NCBI GenBank assembly: GCA_023150835.1
Contig: JAKLKB010000001.1
Span: forward strand, 62,001-126,000
Direction of reading: 5' to 3'
DNA from: Myxococcota bacterium
GTDB lineage: Bacteria > Myxococcota_C > UBA6777
DNA: 64,000 bases
The notes under the pieces were generated by a model. It ran no database searches and was not told the origin of the DNA. It was given only the letters and a program-made list of their open reading frames with translations. Each line of letters opens with the position of its first letter. Positions within the stretch are counted from its first letter, which is position 1. Position numbers and translations under genes: made by a program. Below, piece by piece: positions 54,642 to 63,983 of the stretch.

Positions 54642-56000
54642 ATGCGCAACAAGATCTGGGCGATAGGATTCTTTTTGTTGGGATGGATAGGAGTGGAACA
54701 ACCCCACGCAGCGAAGCGAACACGGATGCGTGTTTTGCGAGAGATTCGCTACGAAAAGCGTGAGAATTATACGCGAGTGGTGTTGTTGTTGAGCGGGCGG
54801 GTGCAGATCGAAGAAGGAGAAGCGCCTGCAGTCGTGCATCAAGGACTTCCCCCACGGCTGTATGTTGATTTGACGCCTTGTTTGCCGATTCGGAAGTGGA
54901 GGCGGGGGCCGTTGCTGGTGCAAGGGCGGCGTTTGCGTCGAGTGCGTGTCGCACGTCACACGTTGCGGACCACGCGGGTGGTTCTGGAATTAGGAGAGGT
55001 GGGGCGTTCGCAAGTCACGGTATTGAGTGATCCTGTGCGGATCGTGATCGATCTAGCGGATCAGAAGTTGCCAGCGCGCCCAACGACAAAGACCCCTTTG
55101 CCGCTCCAACAACCCTCATTGCAGAAGAATGTTAGAGAATCCAGTACGTTGGGGCTGCCCGTTGAGGGGAACCTGCCCTCTCCGCCCGAAAGGCGCCCGT
55201 ATGTTTTGCGTTATGAGGGTCCGTTGCGTTTGCCGTTTCCTGTTCGTGTGCGTCGGGTGGCGATCGACGCGGGGCATGGAGGGCGAGAGGATGGGGCGGT
55301 TGGCTTGCGAACGAGGCTGAGAGAAAAGACGGTGACGTTGGATATCGCTCGTCGATTGGTGAAGTGGTTGCGTCCAAGAACGTCAGTGGAATTTTTTTTG
55401 ACGCGAGAGCAAGACGAGTACATCTCGATCTCGCAACGGGCTTTGTTGGTGAAGCGAAAGGCTGCGGATTTGTTGATATCTGTGCATATTAACGCGAACC
55501 GAGATCGCAAGATACAGGGTCTGGCGACTTATTTGTTAAATTGGGACGAGCGCTTTTATGCGTCGCGGTTGATGGCGTCTGATGCGTTGATGGCTCGTGA
55601 AAACCAAGGAGTGGATCCAAGCCTATTTCAGGATGTGAATATGATCCTTAGTGGTATGCAAGTACAAAATCACTCGGTGGTTTCAAGGATTCTGGGCGTA
55701 GCGATCCAGCGCGGGATGGTGCAAGGGGTACAAGGGGCCTATCCGTATGTTCGGGATTTGGGAGTGCGTGATGGGTTGTTTTATTTGCTTTTTGCTTCGG
55801 AAGTTCCGGGTATCTTGGTTGAGGCGTCTTTTTTAACGAACCCAACGGAGGAGCGATTGTTGGGGACAACAAGATATCGATCTGAGATCGCACGCGGGAT
55901 CGGTCAAGGGCTGTTGCATTTTTTGAAGATCGCAGACGCAAGCGTGGCTGCAAGCCCGCAAACGACGGCACCGATCACGCGAAAGAAACAGAAACCGTGA
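54642..56000 (+). CDS. N-acetylmuramoyl-L-alanine amidase (AmiC-like, AMIN + Amidase_3)
   Basis: 452 residues. Signal peptide (MRNKIWAIGFFLLGWIG...) then an AMIN-like domain (about 28-145, RVLREIRYEKRENYTRVVL ... PRLYVDLTPC), a Pro/Thr linker and Amidase_3 (about 200-445). Zinc ligands: His in VAIDAGHGG (about 211), Glu in REKTVTLD, His in ISVHINAN (about 282); the catalytic glutamate is in GILVEASFLTN (about 394). It cleaves septal peptidoglycan in the periplasm during daughter-cell separation, with AMIN targeting it to the division site. An EnvC/NlpD activator gene is not in the window. It is preceded by two tiny ORFs and ends 18 bp before the ribosomal promoter. Confidence 0.92.
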   Translation: MRNKIWAIGFFLLGWIGVEQPHAAKRTRMRVLREIRYEKRENYTRVVLLLSGRVQIEEGEAPAVVHQGLPPRLYVDLTPCLPIRKWRRGPLLVQGRRLRRVRVARHTLRTTRVVLELGEVGRSQVTVLSDPVRIVIDLADQKLPARPTTKTPLPLQQPSLQKNVRESSTLGLPVEGNLPSPPERRPYVLRYEGPLRLPFPVRVRRVAIDAGHGGREDGAVGLRTRLREKTVTLDIARRLVKWLRPRTSVEFFLTREQDEYISISQRALLVKRKAADLLISVHINANRDRKIQGLATYLLNWDERFYASRLMASDALMARENQGVDPSLFQDVNMILSGMQVQNHSVVSRILGVAIQRGMVQGVQGAYPYVRDLGVRDGLFYLLFASEVPGILVEASFLTNPTEERLLGTTRYRSEIARGIGQGLLHFLKIADASVAASPQTTAPITRKKQKP

Positions 56001-56018
56001 TGTTGAAAGAAAAAAGGC

Positions 56019-56047
56019 TTGACAGAAAGAAAGAAGGGCGATATAAC
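56019..56047 (+). promoter_or_regulatory. Sigma-70 promoter of the ribosomal protein operon
   Basis: TTGACA (56019-56024), 17-bp purine-rich spacer, TATAAC (56042-56047): a near-consensus vegetative promoter, immediately after the amidase gene. It would give an untranslated leader of about 330 bases before rpsL; I see no ORF in that leader. The leader may carry translational control, but I cannot identify a known motif. Confidence 0.85.
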
Positions 56048-56382
56048 CCCACTCCACTTGCGGGAACGTAACGCAAACGCTTGAAAAGTGTGCCTTCACA
56101 CACAAGCACTCAAGTTTTCTTTCCGGGTCCTCCGAACCATGTTTCGTGACCCATCTACACTTTTTTGATCATTCGATCACGGGGAACCCTCCCCGACTAT
56201 TTTCGCAGCGTTTGATCGCCTGCAAATCATATAAGCTCCGAAGCATCGAGTCTTTTTCGTGTCTCGCCGTGTGCGCGTGTTTCTTATCGCGAACTCGACA
56301 CGAAACGCGTGATGTGTATAGCGCCCAGCGGCATCCGCGATGTCGCGGATGCGCACAGATATGGAACGAGGAGAGGCACTCT

Positions 56383-56757
56383 ATGCCGACAATCAATCAA
56401 TTGATCCGTCACGGTCGGGTTCAGCGGAAAAAGAAAACGGCCGCTCCTGCCTTGAAAAACTGCCCCCAAAAGCGCGGTGTTTGTACGCGCGTCTATACAA
56501 CGACGCCAAAAAAACCAAACTCTGCGTTGCGGAAAGTTGCTCGTGTGCGGTTGACCAACCAAATGGAAGTGACCGCGTACATCCCCGGTGAAGGTCATAA
56601 CCTCCAAGAACACTCTGTGGTATTGATCCGTGGTGGTCGTGTCAAGGATCTTCCGGGGGTTCGCTACCACATCATCCGCGGTGCATTGGACTCTGTGGGA
56701 GTGCAAAAACGCCGTCAAGGTCGATCCAAATACGGAACCAAACGTCCCAAGTCCTGA
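56383..56757 (+). CDS. rpsL: 30S ribosomal protein S12
   Basis: 124 residues from the ATG at 56383 with GGAG upstream; the longer in-frame ORF from 56146 is leader sequence. Hallmarks are [37 protein letters not shown] (the streptomycin-binding loop, with Lys at the classical K42 position), [16 protein letters not shown] and the basic C-terminus. It acts in decoding at the A site. First gene of the operon. Confidence 0.98.
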   Translation: MPTINQLIRHGRVQRKKKTAAPALKNCPQKRGVCTRVYTTTPKKPNSALRKVARVRLTNQMEVTAYIPGEGHNLQEHSVVLIRGGRVKDLPGVRYHIIRGALDSVGVQKRRQGRSKYGTKRPKS

Positions 56758-56888
56758 GCAAAGCAGATCGTATCTTGATCGTGTTGGTTTTGTGTGGCCG
56801 TAGACGAGAACGTCGGCCACGAGTTCAAGATGCAGCCCAAAAAACAACAAGCGGATGAGCTGAGAAATAAACGTAGAGGAGACCCCCG

Positions 56889-57359
56889 ATGCCAAGGCGT
56901 AAAGTCGTCCACAAAAAACGAGCCCATGTGGACCCTGTCTTTAAAGACGCGTTGGTGGCCCGTTGTATCGCAAACGTGATGCGCTGCGGCAAGAAGTCTG
57001 TCGCAGAACATATCGTGTATGGTGCATTTGAGATCATCGCAGCGAAAACTCGCCGCGAACCCCTTGAGGTGTTTCGTAAGGCATTGGATAACCTGCGCCC
57101 CCAAGTGGAAGTCAAAAGCCGTCGTGTGGGTGGTTCGACCTATCAAGTTCCGGTCGAAGTACGCGCAGAGCGTCGTACAGCTCTTGCGATCCGTTGGTTG
57201 ATCGGCTATGCAAAACAGCGCAACGAGCGGACCATGCGCGAAAAATTGGCAGGCGAATTGTTGGATGCTTTCAATGATCGCGGTTCTGCTGTGAAAAAAC
57301 GCGAAGACACGCACCGCATGGCCGAAGCGAATAAAGCTTTTGCTCACTATCGTTGGTAG
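56889..57359 (+). CDS. rpsG: 30S ribosomal protein S7
   Basis: 156 residues, the usual length, starting PRRKVVHKK and containing the conserved [13 protein letters not shown] and AFAHYRW end. It binds the 3' major domain of 16S rRNA and organises the head of the subunit. The gap to rpsJ is only 160 bp: the usual fusA and tuf genes are absent between them. Confidence 0.98.
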   Translation: MPRRKVVHKKRAHVDPVFKDALVARCIANVMRCGKKSVAEHIVYGAFEIIAAKTRREPLEVFRKALDNLRPQVEVKSRRVGGSTYQVPVEVRAERRTALAIRWLIGYAKQRNERTMREKLAGELLDAFNDRGSAVKKREDTHRMAEANKAFAHYRW

Positions 57360-57519
57360 GTTTTCCCGCTCGAACGCGAAGTGGGCGAGCGTAAACATCA
57401 GATGGCTTTTCCATCAAGCGAAAGATGTTTGGTTCCTTTCAAAAGCTCCCTGACGTACAAGCGGTGGCTGGTGATTGGACGGAAAACAAAAAGACCCAAG
57501 AAACGACGGAACGAGAAGA

Positions 57520-57831
57520 ATGTACACCACCAAAATTCGGATCTGCCTCAAAGCCTACGATCACAAACTGTTGGATCAGTCGACCCGTGAGATCGTGGAT
57601 ACTGCACGCAAGACGCGTTCCCAAGTCGCCGGCCCGATCCCGTTGCCGACGAAAATCAACCGTTATACGGTGCTGCGTTCGCCGCACGTAGACAAAAAAA
57701 GCCGCGAACAGTTCGAGATTCGTACCCACAAGCGCCTCGTGGAGATCTTGGATCCTACCCAAGACACGCTCGAAGCCTTGATGAAGCTCGATCTGTCGGC
57801 TGGTGTAGACGTAGAAATTAAGCAAGTTTGA
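57520..57831 (+). CDS. rpsJ: 30S ribosomal protein S10
   Basis: 103 residues, starting [19 protein letters not shown] from the ATG at 57520; the earlier in-frame start at 57475 is untypical. It has [31 protein letters not shown] as in all S10 proteins. It joins the head of the 30S subunit and also serves in Nus antitermination. First gene of the S10 cluster proper, here directly after rpsG. Confidence 0.97.
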   Translation: MYTTKIRICLKAYDHKLLDQSTREIVDTARKTRSQVAGPIPLPTKINRYTVLRSPHVDKKSREQFEIRTHKRLVEILDPTQDTLEALMKLDLSAGVDVEIKQV

Positions 57832-57934
57832 CGCCCCTGAGCCTTTCGTTCAGGCGTTTTGAGGCAATGACTCAAGTCCTTCCCCCTGCAAGGATGGACT
57901 CACCCCAACGAAGGTAGAGGAGAGGGGTCAGGCC

Positions 57935-58552
57935 ATGGCAAGTGGACTTATCGGAAAAAAGCTGGGCATGACCCAGATATTCAAAGATGGTCGTCGTGTT
58001 CCAGTGACCGTGATTCAAGCAGGACCGTGTACGGTCTTGCAAAAGAAAACACACAGCAAAGAAGGCTACAACGCAATCCAGTTGGGCTTTGCTGAAAAAG
58101 TTGCAAAACGCTGCAACAAACCCGCCTTAGGCCATTTTAAGAAAGCGGACAAAGGCGCGTTCTACAAGATCGCCGAGTTTCGTGTCGAACAAATCGATAC
58201 GTACGAGGTGGGCCAAGAACTCAAGACAGAAGGTTTTGAAGCAGGCCAACGTATCTCTGTGACCGGGACCAGCAAAGGTCGCGGTTTTCAAGGAGTTGTC
58301 CGTCGTCATGGTTTCCGTGGTGGTCGCGAGACTCACGGTTCGATGACGCACCGTCGCCCTGGTTCGATCGGCCAAAACACCTTCCCTGCGCGCGTTTTCC
58401 CAGGACACCGCATGGGCGGCCACATGGGCAATAAGCGAGTGACGATCCACAATTTGGAGATCGTCGAGGTCGATGCAGAAAACAATTTGCTGCTAGTCAA
58501 GGGTGCAGTACCCGGGGCGAGCAACAACTTTGTGCTGATCCGGCGTAAGTGA
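57935..58552 (+). CDS. rplC: 50S ribosomal protein L3
   Basis: 205 residues: GLIGKKLGMTQIFKDGR at the N-terminus and the central GRGFQGVVRRHGFRGG...THGSMTHRRPGSIGQNTFPARVFPGHRMGGHMG loop, which reaches toward the peptidyl-transferase centre. It has the S10-operon position after rpsJ, with GTAGAGGAGAGG before the ATG. Confidence 0.98.
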   Translation: MASGLIGKKLGMTQIFKDGRRVPVTVIQAGPCTVLQKKTHSKEGYNAIQLGFAEKVAKRCNKPALGHFKKADKGAFYKIAEFRVEQIDTYEVGQELKTEGFEAGQRISVTGTSKGRGFQGVVRRHGFRGGRETHGSMTHRRPGSIGQNTFPARVFPGHRMGGHMGNKRVTIHNLEIVEVDAENNLLLVKGAVPGASNNFVLIRRK

Positions 58553-58563
58553 GGAAAGAGACG

Positions 58564-59220
58564 ATGGCGACCTTTGATGTCTACAATCAAAATCGAGAAA
58601 AAGTCTCGCAAATCGAGTTGGACGATCGCGTCTTTGGTGCCGAAATCAAAGAACACCTGTTTTGGGAAGCGGTGCGAAACCAACTCGCAAACCGCCGCGC
58701 TGGTACAGCATGTGCGAAGACACGCGCCTACGTAAGCGGTGGTGGTATCAAGCCGTTCCGCCAAAAAGGAACAGGCCGTGCGCGCCAAGGTTCGACGCGT
58801 GCGCATCACATGGTTGGTGGAGCCGTGGTTCATGGCCCCCAGCCCCGTGATTATTCTTACACACTTCCCAAAAAAGTGCGCCAACAAGCGCTATGTGGCG
58901 CGTTATCGCATCTTGCCAAAAACCAGCGACTGACGATTCTTGAAGATCTTGACCTTGCACAGGCCAAGACCAAAGGACTCAAAAGCGTGTTGGAACGTTT
59001 TGGTCTGAATAAAGCGTTGATCGTGGACGAAGAAAACAACAATCTGTTGCTTTCTTGCCGCAACTTGGAAAACTTCCAAACACTTCCTCCGATCGGAGTG
59101 AACGTGTTTGATGTGCTACGTTACGATCATCTGGTGTTGACGCGCCGCGCTGCGGAAGCGCTTGTGGCTCGGTTGACGCGCTCTCGCAAAGCGCAAGAAG
59201 CGGAAAGCAACGAAGGCTGA
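58564..59220 (+). CDS. rplD: 50S ribosomal protein L4
   Basis: 218 residues from the ATG at 58564 with GAGGAAAGAG upstream; a GTG at 58549 overlapping the rplC stop is the alternative. The exit-tunnel loop has FRQKGTGRARQGSTRA. It ends in a Ser/Glu-rich tail. In Gammaproteobacteria L4 regulates the S10 operon; no such leader could be shown here. Confidence 0.97.
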   Translation: MATFDVYNQNREKVSQIELDDRVFGAEIKEHLFWEAVRNQLANRRAGTACAKTRAYVSGGGIKPFRQKGTGRARQGSTRAHHMVGGAVVHGPQPRDYSYTLPKKVRQQALCGALSHLAKNQRLTILEDLDLAQAKTKGLKSVLERFGLNKALIVDEENNNLLLSCRNLENFQTLPPIGVNVFDVLRYDHLVLTRRAAEALVARLTRSRKAQEAESNEG

Positions 59221-59329
59221 TCTCCTCGGAAGAAGGACGACCGAAACCAAGGACAGGCGTATCCGAAAAAGCCGTTTGAGCGGACAATTCGGACGCCACA
59301 ACAAACGTTGCCTTGCGAAGGAATAGCAA

Positions 59330-59623
59330 ATGAGCAAGTCTCCCTACGAAATTATCAAGCATCCGCTCTTTACGGAGAAAAGCTCTGTGCTGCGTGGTGC
59401 GAACAACCAGGTGAGTTTTATCGTGCGTTTGGACGCCAATAAGATCGAGATCCGCCAAGCGGTGGAGAAGATCTTTGATGTTCGGGTAAAAGACGTGCAA
59501 ACGCTGATCGTGCGCGGCAAGATCAAACGCTTTGGTCGGACGCAAGGAAAGCGCCCGAACCGAAAAAAAGCGATCGTGACCTTGCACGAGGGGCAAAAAA
59601 TCGAGTTCTTCGAAAATACCTGA
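59330..59623 (+). CDS. rplW: 50S ribosomal protein L23
   Basis: 97 residues with [16 protein letters not shown] at the start and the [17 protein letters not shown] end typical of L23. It lies at the tunnel exit and docks SRP and trigger factor. The ATG follows AAGGAATAGCAA. A 109-bp gap separates it from rplD. Confidence 0.97.
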   Translation: MSKSPYEIIKHPLFTEKSSVLRGANNQVSFIVRLDANKIEIRQAVEKIFDVRVKDVQTLIVRGKIKRFGRTQGKRPNRKKAIVTLHEGQKIEFFENT

Positions 59624-59642
59624 GCAGTACAGGGATAAGATC

Positions 59643-60470
59643 ATGGGCATCAAGAAATATAAACCGACCTCTGCAGGGCGGCGCGGGATGAGCGTGGCAG
59701 ACTTTGCCGAGATCACCAAGTCAAGCCCCGAAAAGCGCCTTCTGGAAACGCTCAATCGTCGCGCTGGTCGCAACAATGAGGGCGAGATCACTTGCCGTCA
59801 TCGTGGCGGTGGTGCCAAGCGCAAGTATCGCGTGATCGACTTCAAGCGCAGCAAGCTTGATGTGCCGGCGCGGGTCGCCGCGATTGAGTACGATCCTAAC
59901 CGAACTTCCCGCATCGCGTTGTTGTTTTACCGCGACGGTGAAAAGAGTTACATTCTCGCTCCCCAAGGCCTCAACGTGGGAGACGAGGTGGTCAGCAGCG
60001 ATAGCGCGGATATCAAACCCGGCAATAGCTTGCCGTTGTCCAACATTCCGACGGGTATCGTGCTTCATAACATCGAGATGAAACCGGGTCGCGGTGGCCA
60101 GCTTGTGCGCAGCGCGGGCGTGGGCGCGATCTTGATGGCGAAAGAAGGCAAGTATGCGCTGCTACGTTTGCCTTCTGGCGAAGTTCGCCAAGTTCCCCAA
60201 CGTTGTCGTGCAACAGTCGGACAAGTTGGAAACATCGACCACTACAACGTTGCGATAGGAAAAGCGGGTCGCTCGCGTTGGCTTGGGCGTCGTCCGAGCG
60301 TTCGGGGTGTCGCGATGAACCCTGTCGATCACCCGATGGGTGGTGGTGAAGGCCGTTCGAGCGGTGGGCGTCATCCTTGTACCCCTTGGGGAAAACCCAC
60401 AAAAGGTTACAAGACTCGCTCTAAGCGAAAGTCGTCCAATAAATACATCGTGACCAAACGCAAGAAGTAA
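59643..60470 (+). CDS. rplB: 50S ribosomal protein L2
   Basis: 275 residues. Conserved features: [47 protein letters not shown]-like core, and the catalytic-region [21 protein letters not shown] with the conserved histidine. It bridges the subunits and the peptidyl-transferase centre. It lies 19 bp after rplW. Confidence 0.98.
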   Translation: MGIKKYKPTSAGRRGMSVADFAEITKSSPEKRLLETLNRRAGRNNEGEITCRHRGGGAKRKYRVIDFKRSKLDVPARVAAIEYDPNRTSRIALLFYRDGEKSYILAPQGLNVGDEVVSSDSADIKPGNSLPLSNIPTGIVLHNIEMKPGRGGQLVRSAGVGAILMAKEGKYALLRLPSGEVRQVPQRCRATVGQVGNIDHYNVAIGKAGRSRWLGRRPSVRGVAMNPVDHPMGGGEGRSSGGRHPCTPWGKPTKGYKTRSKRKSSNKYIVTKRKK

Positions 60471-60491
60471 GCGAAAGAGCTGGAGGAGCCG

Positions 60492-60764
60492 ATGGCACGC
60501 TCGATTCGGAAAGGTCCCTTCGCGGACGAACATCTCCTGAAGAAAGTCCTTCAGGCCAACGAAGAAAGCTCACACAAAGTGATCAAAACGTGGAGCCGCC
60601 GCTCGACGATTCTCCCTGAGTTTGTGGGCCATACGTTCGCTGTTCATAACGGAAAAACGCATACTCCGGTGTACGTGACGGAAAATATGGTAGGGCACAA
60701 GTTGGGCGAATTCGCTCCGAGCCGTACCTTTAAGTCTCACGCCGGAGATCGCAAAGGTCGATAA
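60492..60764 (+). CDS. rpsS: 30S ribosomal protein S19
   Basis: 90 residues: [40 protein letters not shown] and [19 protein letters not shown] as in all S19 proteins. It sits in the 30S head near S13. GGAGGAG precedes the ATG. Confidence 0.98.
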   Translation: MARSIRKGPFADEHLLKKVLQANEESSHKVIKTWSRRSTILPEFVGHTFAVHNGKTHTPVYVTENMVGHKLGEFAPSRTFKSHAGDRKGR

Positions 60765-60790
60765 GAGCGGCGGGCTGGAGGATGGGTTCG

Positions 60791-61213
60791 ATGGAAGACA
60801 AAAAGAGTATTCGTACAAAAAAAAGCAAACGCAGCCCACGCCAAGTGCGCAAGCGTCAGCGTCAAGAAAACGGCAAGTTGGATTTTGCGCGCGCCCACCT
60901 CCACTCGGTTCGTGTGGCTCCTCGCAAAGTACGTCTTGTGATTGATCAGATCCGTGGGAAATCCGTGGACGAAGCCATGCGGATCTTGAATTTTTCACCT
61001 CGCAACGCAGCCAAGCCTGTGAGCGTGTTGCTTCAATCCGCGCTCGCAAACGCGGAACAAGAAGGACTAAACCCTGATACCCTCAAAATCTCTGATGCGT
61101 GGGTGGATGGCGGTCCTGTGTTAAAGCGCTTTATGCCACGCGCCATGGGTCGAGCAGCCCGTATCCACAAGCGCACCAGCCACGTGACTGTGGTCTTGAG
61201 AGAAGAGGATTAA
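60791..61213 (+). CDS. rplV: 50S ribosomal protein L22 with basic N-terminal extension
   Basis: 140 residues from the ATG at 60791, placed 9 bases after GGAGG; the ATG at 60782 touches that site directly. The L22 core starts at about residue 30 (FARAHLHSVRVAPRKVRLV) and ends GRAARIHKRTSHVTVVL; L22 normally begins near that point. The first 25-30 residues are an unusual Lys/Arg-rich extension (KKSIRTKKSKRSPRQVRKRQ). L22 lines the exit tunnel. Confidence 0.95.
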   Translation: MEDKKSIRTKKSKRSPRQVRKRQRQENGKLDFARAHLHSVRVAPRKVRLVIDQIRGKSVDEAMRILNFSPRNAAKPVSVLLQSALANAEQEGLNPDTLKISDAWVDGGPVLKRFMPRAMGRAARIHKRTSHVTVVLREED

Positions 61214-61216
61214 GCG

Positions 61217-61870
61217 ATGGGTCAGAAAGTTCATCCCGTTGGGTTTCGTTTGGGCGTGATCCGCTCTTGGAACTCGAACTGGTACGAAGAGAAAAACTAC
61301 GCGCATTGCTTGAAAGAAGATGATATACTTCGCAAGTATGTCAAAAAAGCGTGTGAAAACGCTGGCGTTGCAAAAGTAGAGATCGAGCGTGCGGCCAATA
61401 AGGTCAAGATCAGCATCCACACAGCCCGCCCCGGTATCGTGATCGGCCGAAAAGGTGCTGAGATCGATCGATTGAAAGCTGAGTTGGGAAAACTGACAAG
61501 TTCCGAAGTGATCCTGCACATCGAGGAAGTGCGCAAGCCCGAACTGGATGCTCAACTTGTGGCAGAAACCGTAGCAATGCAGTTGGTTCGTCGTGTCGCT
61601 TTCCGCCGCGCAATGAAAAAAGCGGTCGGTACCGCCATGAAAATGGGCGCGGGCGGCATCCGGATCTGTTGTTCGGGTCGTCTTGGTGGCGCGGAGATGG
61701 CTCGCCAAGAATGGTACCGCGAAGGTCGTGTTCCTCTTCATACGTTGCGTGCAGATATCCAGTACGGTTATGCGATCGCAAAGACGACCTACGGAACTAT
61801 TGGTGTCAAAGTCTGGATCTTCCGTGGGGAAGTCCTGCCAGAGAAGAATCGCGCACCACGCTCTGTCTGA
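61217..61870 (+). CDS. rpsC: 30S ribosomal protein S3
   Basis: 217 residues. Starts [21 protein letters not shown]; the KH domain has [14 protein letters not shown] (GXXG as GRKG) and the C-terminal domain has [36 protein letters not shown]. It is at the mRNA entry with helicase activity. Overlaps the rplV region closely (3-bp gap). Confidence 0.98.
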   Translation: MGQKVHPVGFRLGVIRSWNSNWYEEKNYAHCLKEDDILRKYVKKACENAGVAKVEIERAANKVKISIHTARPGIVIGRKGAEIDRLKAELGKLTSSEVILHIEEVRKPELDAQLVAETVAMQLVRRVAFRRAMKKAVGTAMKMGAGGIRICCSGRLGGAEMARQEWYREGRVPLHTLRADIQYGYAIAKTTYGTIGVKVWIFRGEVLPEKNRAPRSV

Positions 61871-61903
61871 GCGGTTGTGCAAAGAGAATAGGGAGTCGTC
61901 GTC

Positions 61904-62317
61904 ATGCTGTCTCCAAAACGCACCAAATGGCGAAAGCAGCGCAAAGGCCGTGTTACCGGAAATGCAAAGCGCGGAGATTCGCTGAGCTTTGGTGATATTG
62001 GTCTTCAAGCACAAGGTTCAGCGCGCATCACAGCTCGCCAAATCGAAGCAGCGCGTATCGCGATCAATCGCCATATCCGTCGTAGTGGGAAGATGTGGAT
62101 TCGCATTTTTCCTGATCGCTCTGTGACTAAAAAGCCTGCAGAAACACGGATGGGAAAAGGTAAAGGGAACCCTGAATTGTGGGTTGCTGTCGTGAAACCC
62201 GGTCGTGTTATGTACGAATTGGAAGGTGTCTCCGAGGATTTGGCGCGTGAAGCGTTGACCCTTGCGGCTGCCAAGCTCCCCATCCCGACCAAAGTGATTG
62301 TACGGGAGGAGTTTTAA
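61904..62317 (+). CDS. rplP: 50S ribosomal protein L16
   Basis: 137 residues: [15 protein letters not shown] at the start, then [30 protein letters not shown], and [25 protein letters not shown]. It sits near the A-site tRNA elbow. It lies 3 bp before rpmC. Confidence 0.98.
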   Translation: MLSPKRTKWRKQRKGRVTGNAKRGDSLSFGDIGLQAQGSARITARQIEAARIAINRHIRRSGKMWIRIFPDRSVTKKPAETRMGKGKGNPELWVAVVKPGRVMYELEGVSEDLAREALTLAAAKLPIPTKVIVREEF

Positions 62318-62320
62318 ATC

Positions 62321-62530
62321 ATGTCCGAACATATCCTAAAAACAGAAGAATTGCGCAATCGTACAGTTGACGAGTTATCCAAACAACTCGTCGAGTTGAA
62401 ACAAGAACTGTTCAATTTGCGCTTCCAACATCACACAGGCCAGCTCGAAAACTTTCGTCGCATTGCCCATGTGAAACGAAATATTGCGCGCCTCAGCACG
62501 ATCTTGCGTGAGCGTGCGCTCCACGCTTGA
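62321..62530 (+). CDS. rpmC: 50S ribosomal protein L29
   Basis: 69 residues, two helices: [35 protein letters not shown], then [16 protein letters not shown]. The family is normally 60-70 residues. It is followed by a 290-bp gap, wide for this operon, that holds a second promoter. L29 lies at the tunnel exit next to L23. Confidence 0.97.
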   Translation: MSEHILKTEELRNRTVDELSKQLVELKQELFNLRFQHHTGQLENFRRIAHVKRNIARLSTILRERALHA

Positions 62531-62630
62531 GTCGGGCATCCGCCCAGCCCATCGCGTCTTCCTCCTATCCTTGAGCGCCCACCTCGCAAACGCACAAAAA
62601 AAGCAATGCTTCTTGTGCAAAAATAACTCT

Positions 62631-62660
62631 TGACAGCAGATCAAAGACTGCTGTATAAAA
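62631..62660 (+). promoter_or_regulatory. Internal promoter with dyad, before rpsQ
   Basis: TTGACA (62631-62636), 18-bp spacer, TATAAA (62655-62660), a near-consensus sigma-70 promoter inside the S10 operon. The inverted repeat ACAGCAG (62634-62640) / CTGCTGT (62649-62655) fills the spacer and touches both hexamers, which could be an operator. It would drive rpsQ-rplN-rplX from a leader of about 150 bases. A weak hairpin (62593-62619) lies upstream without a T-run. Confidence 0.75.
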
Positions 62661-62820
62661 CGGCGCTCTTTAAGAGTCCGCTTGATCTTTTGATGCGTCT
62701 TGGCACCTCACAAAGAACGGGTCCACGCAAAACAAGATCCTCCCCAATGTATGGTGCGCATTTCTACGGCAAGACTCGGCCTCTGAACCGAGCAAGCACT
62801 GAAAAGCATAAGGTTTACCG

Positions 62821-63084
62821 ATGAGTGAGCAAAAGGGCAATCGCCGAACCCTAACTGGGATCGTTGTGAGCGACAAAATGGACAAGACGGTGGTGGTTGA
62901 GGTCGAGCGCTTCGTTCAAAACCGCCAATTCAAGAAGTATACGACGCGCCGAAATCGTTATAAAGCGCACGATGAACAAAATCTTTGTCGTGTGGGTGAT
63001 CGTGTCATGATCGAAGAAACGCGCCCGATCAGCCGTGACAAGCGCTGGCGTGTTCAGCGGACGATTGAAAAGTCTCCCGAATAA
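62821..63084 (+). CDS. rpsQ: 30S ribosomal protein S17
   Basis: 87 residues: [62 protein letters not shown], the OB-fold S17 pattern. It binds 16S rRNA in the 30S body. It follows the internal promoter and leader; AAGG is 8 bases upstream of the ATG. Confidence 0.98.
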   Translation: MSEQKGNRRTLTGIVVSDKMDKTVVVEVERFVQNRQFKKYTTRRNRYKAHDEQNLCRVGDRVMIEETRPISRDKRWRVQRTIEKSPE

Positions 63085-63119
63085 GCGCCGTTGGCGCGTT
63101 TCGGCGCAGGAGGAGTTCC

Positions 63120-63488
63120 ATGATTCAGATGCAAACCGCGCTCGAGGTCGCAGACAACTCTGGCGCCAAAAAAGTGATGTGCATCAAGGTGTTGGGTGGT
63201 TCAAGAAGACGCTACGCTTCGATCGGTGATGTGATCGTTGTTTCCGTCAAAGAAGCTCTGCCCAACTCAAAAGTAAAAAAAGGTGACGTTCACAAGGCTG
63301 TGGTCGTTCGTACCCGCAAAGAACTTGGACGTCCAGATGGTTCGTACATCCGCTTTGATGAAAATTCAGCGGTGTTGTTGAACAACCAAAATGAGCCGAT
63401 CGGTACGCGTATCTTTGGACCCGTAGCCCGTGAATTGCGCGCAAAACAATTCATGAAGATCGTCTCCTTGGCTCCGGAGGTACTCTAA
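63120..63488 (+). CDS. rplN: 50S ribosomal protein L14
   Basis: 122 residues: [76 protein letters not shown]. The length matches bacterial L14. GGAGGAG precedes the ATG. The stop overlaps the rplX start by one base (TAATG). Confidence 0.98.
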   Translation: MIQMQTALEVADNSGAKKVMCIKVLGGSRRRYASIGDVIVVSVKEALPNSKVKKGDVHKAVVVRTRKELGRPDGSYIRFDENSAVLLNNQNEPIGTRIFGPVARELRAKQFMKIVSLAPEVL

Positions 63489-63859
63489 TGGCTGCCAAGA
63501 TCCGTAAAGGCGATCTCGTCGAAGTGATTGCGGGTGCATACAAAGACACTCGTGGTCGTGTGATCCGTGTGCAATCTAGTAAAAACCGCGTGTGGGTTGA
63601 AAAGATAAATATCATCAAACGCCACAAGCGCGGCGTGACGGGCCAATCGGAAAGTGAGATCCTGCGTAAGGAAGCCCCGATCGACATCAGCAACGTGATG
63701 ATCGTGGACCCCAAAACCAACGAACCCACCCGTGTCGGTTTTAAATTGGTCTTTGATATCTCTGACGAAGAGCGGCAGCGTCTCGAAGCTGCGGGTACTC
63801 CAGTCAAGCCCTTGAAAAAAGTCCGCTACGCCAAAAAAAGTGGCGAGATCTTGGATTGA
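63488..63859 (+). CDS. rplX: 50S ribosomal protein L24
   Basis: 123 residues with the KOW motif KIRKGDLVEVIAGAYKDTRGRVIRV at the N-terminus and GESEILRKEAPIDISNVMIVDP-type middle. It is the early assembly initiator of the 50S subunit. Translation is probably coupled to rplN through the TAATG overlap. Confidence 0.97.
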   Translation: MAAKIRKGDLVEVIAGAYKDTRGRVIRVQSSKNRVWVEKINIIKRHKRGVTGQSESEILRKEAPIDISNVMIVDPKTNEPTRVGFKLVFDISDEERQRLEAAGTPVKPLKKVRYAKKSGEILD

Positions 63860-63983
63860 CGCTTCCCGTAAAAGCCGACAGACCACTCTTTTCACGCACG
63901 CAAACTGTGATGCGTCTTTGAGTCGTCTTCGTACCGTGTTCTTTTGATGATTGGACCGGTAATAGAAAGAAACAGGTGACGGT

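Noticed and set aside
62593-62619. Intrinsic terminator between rpmC and rpsQ
   Set aside because: The stem is short with mismatches and is followed by A-rich rather than T-rich sequence.
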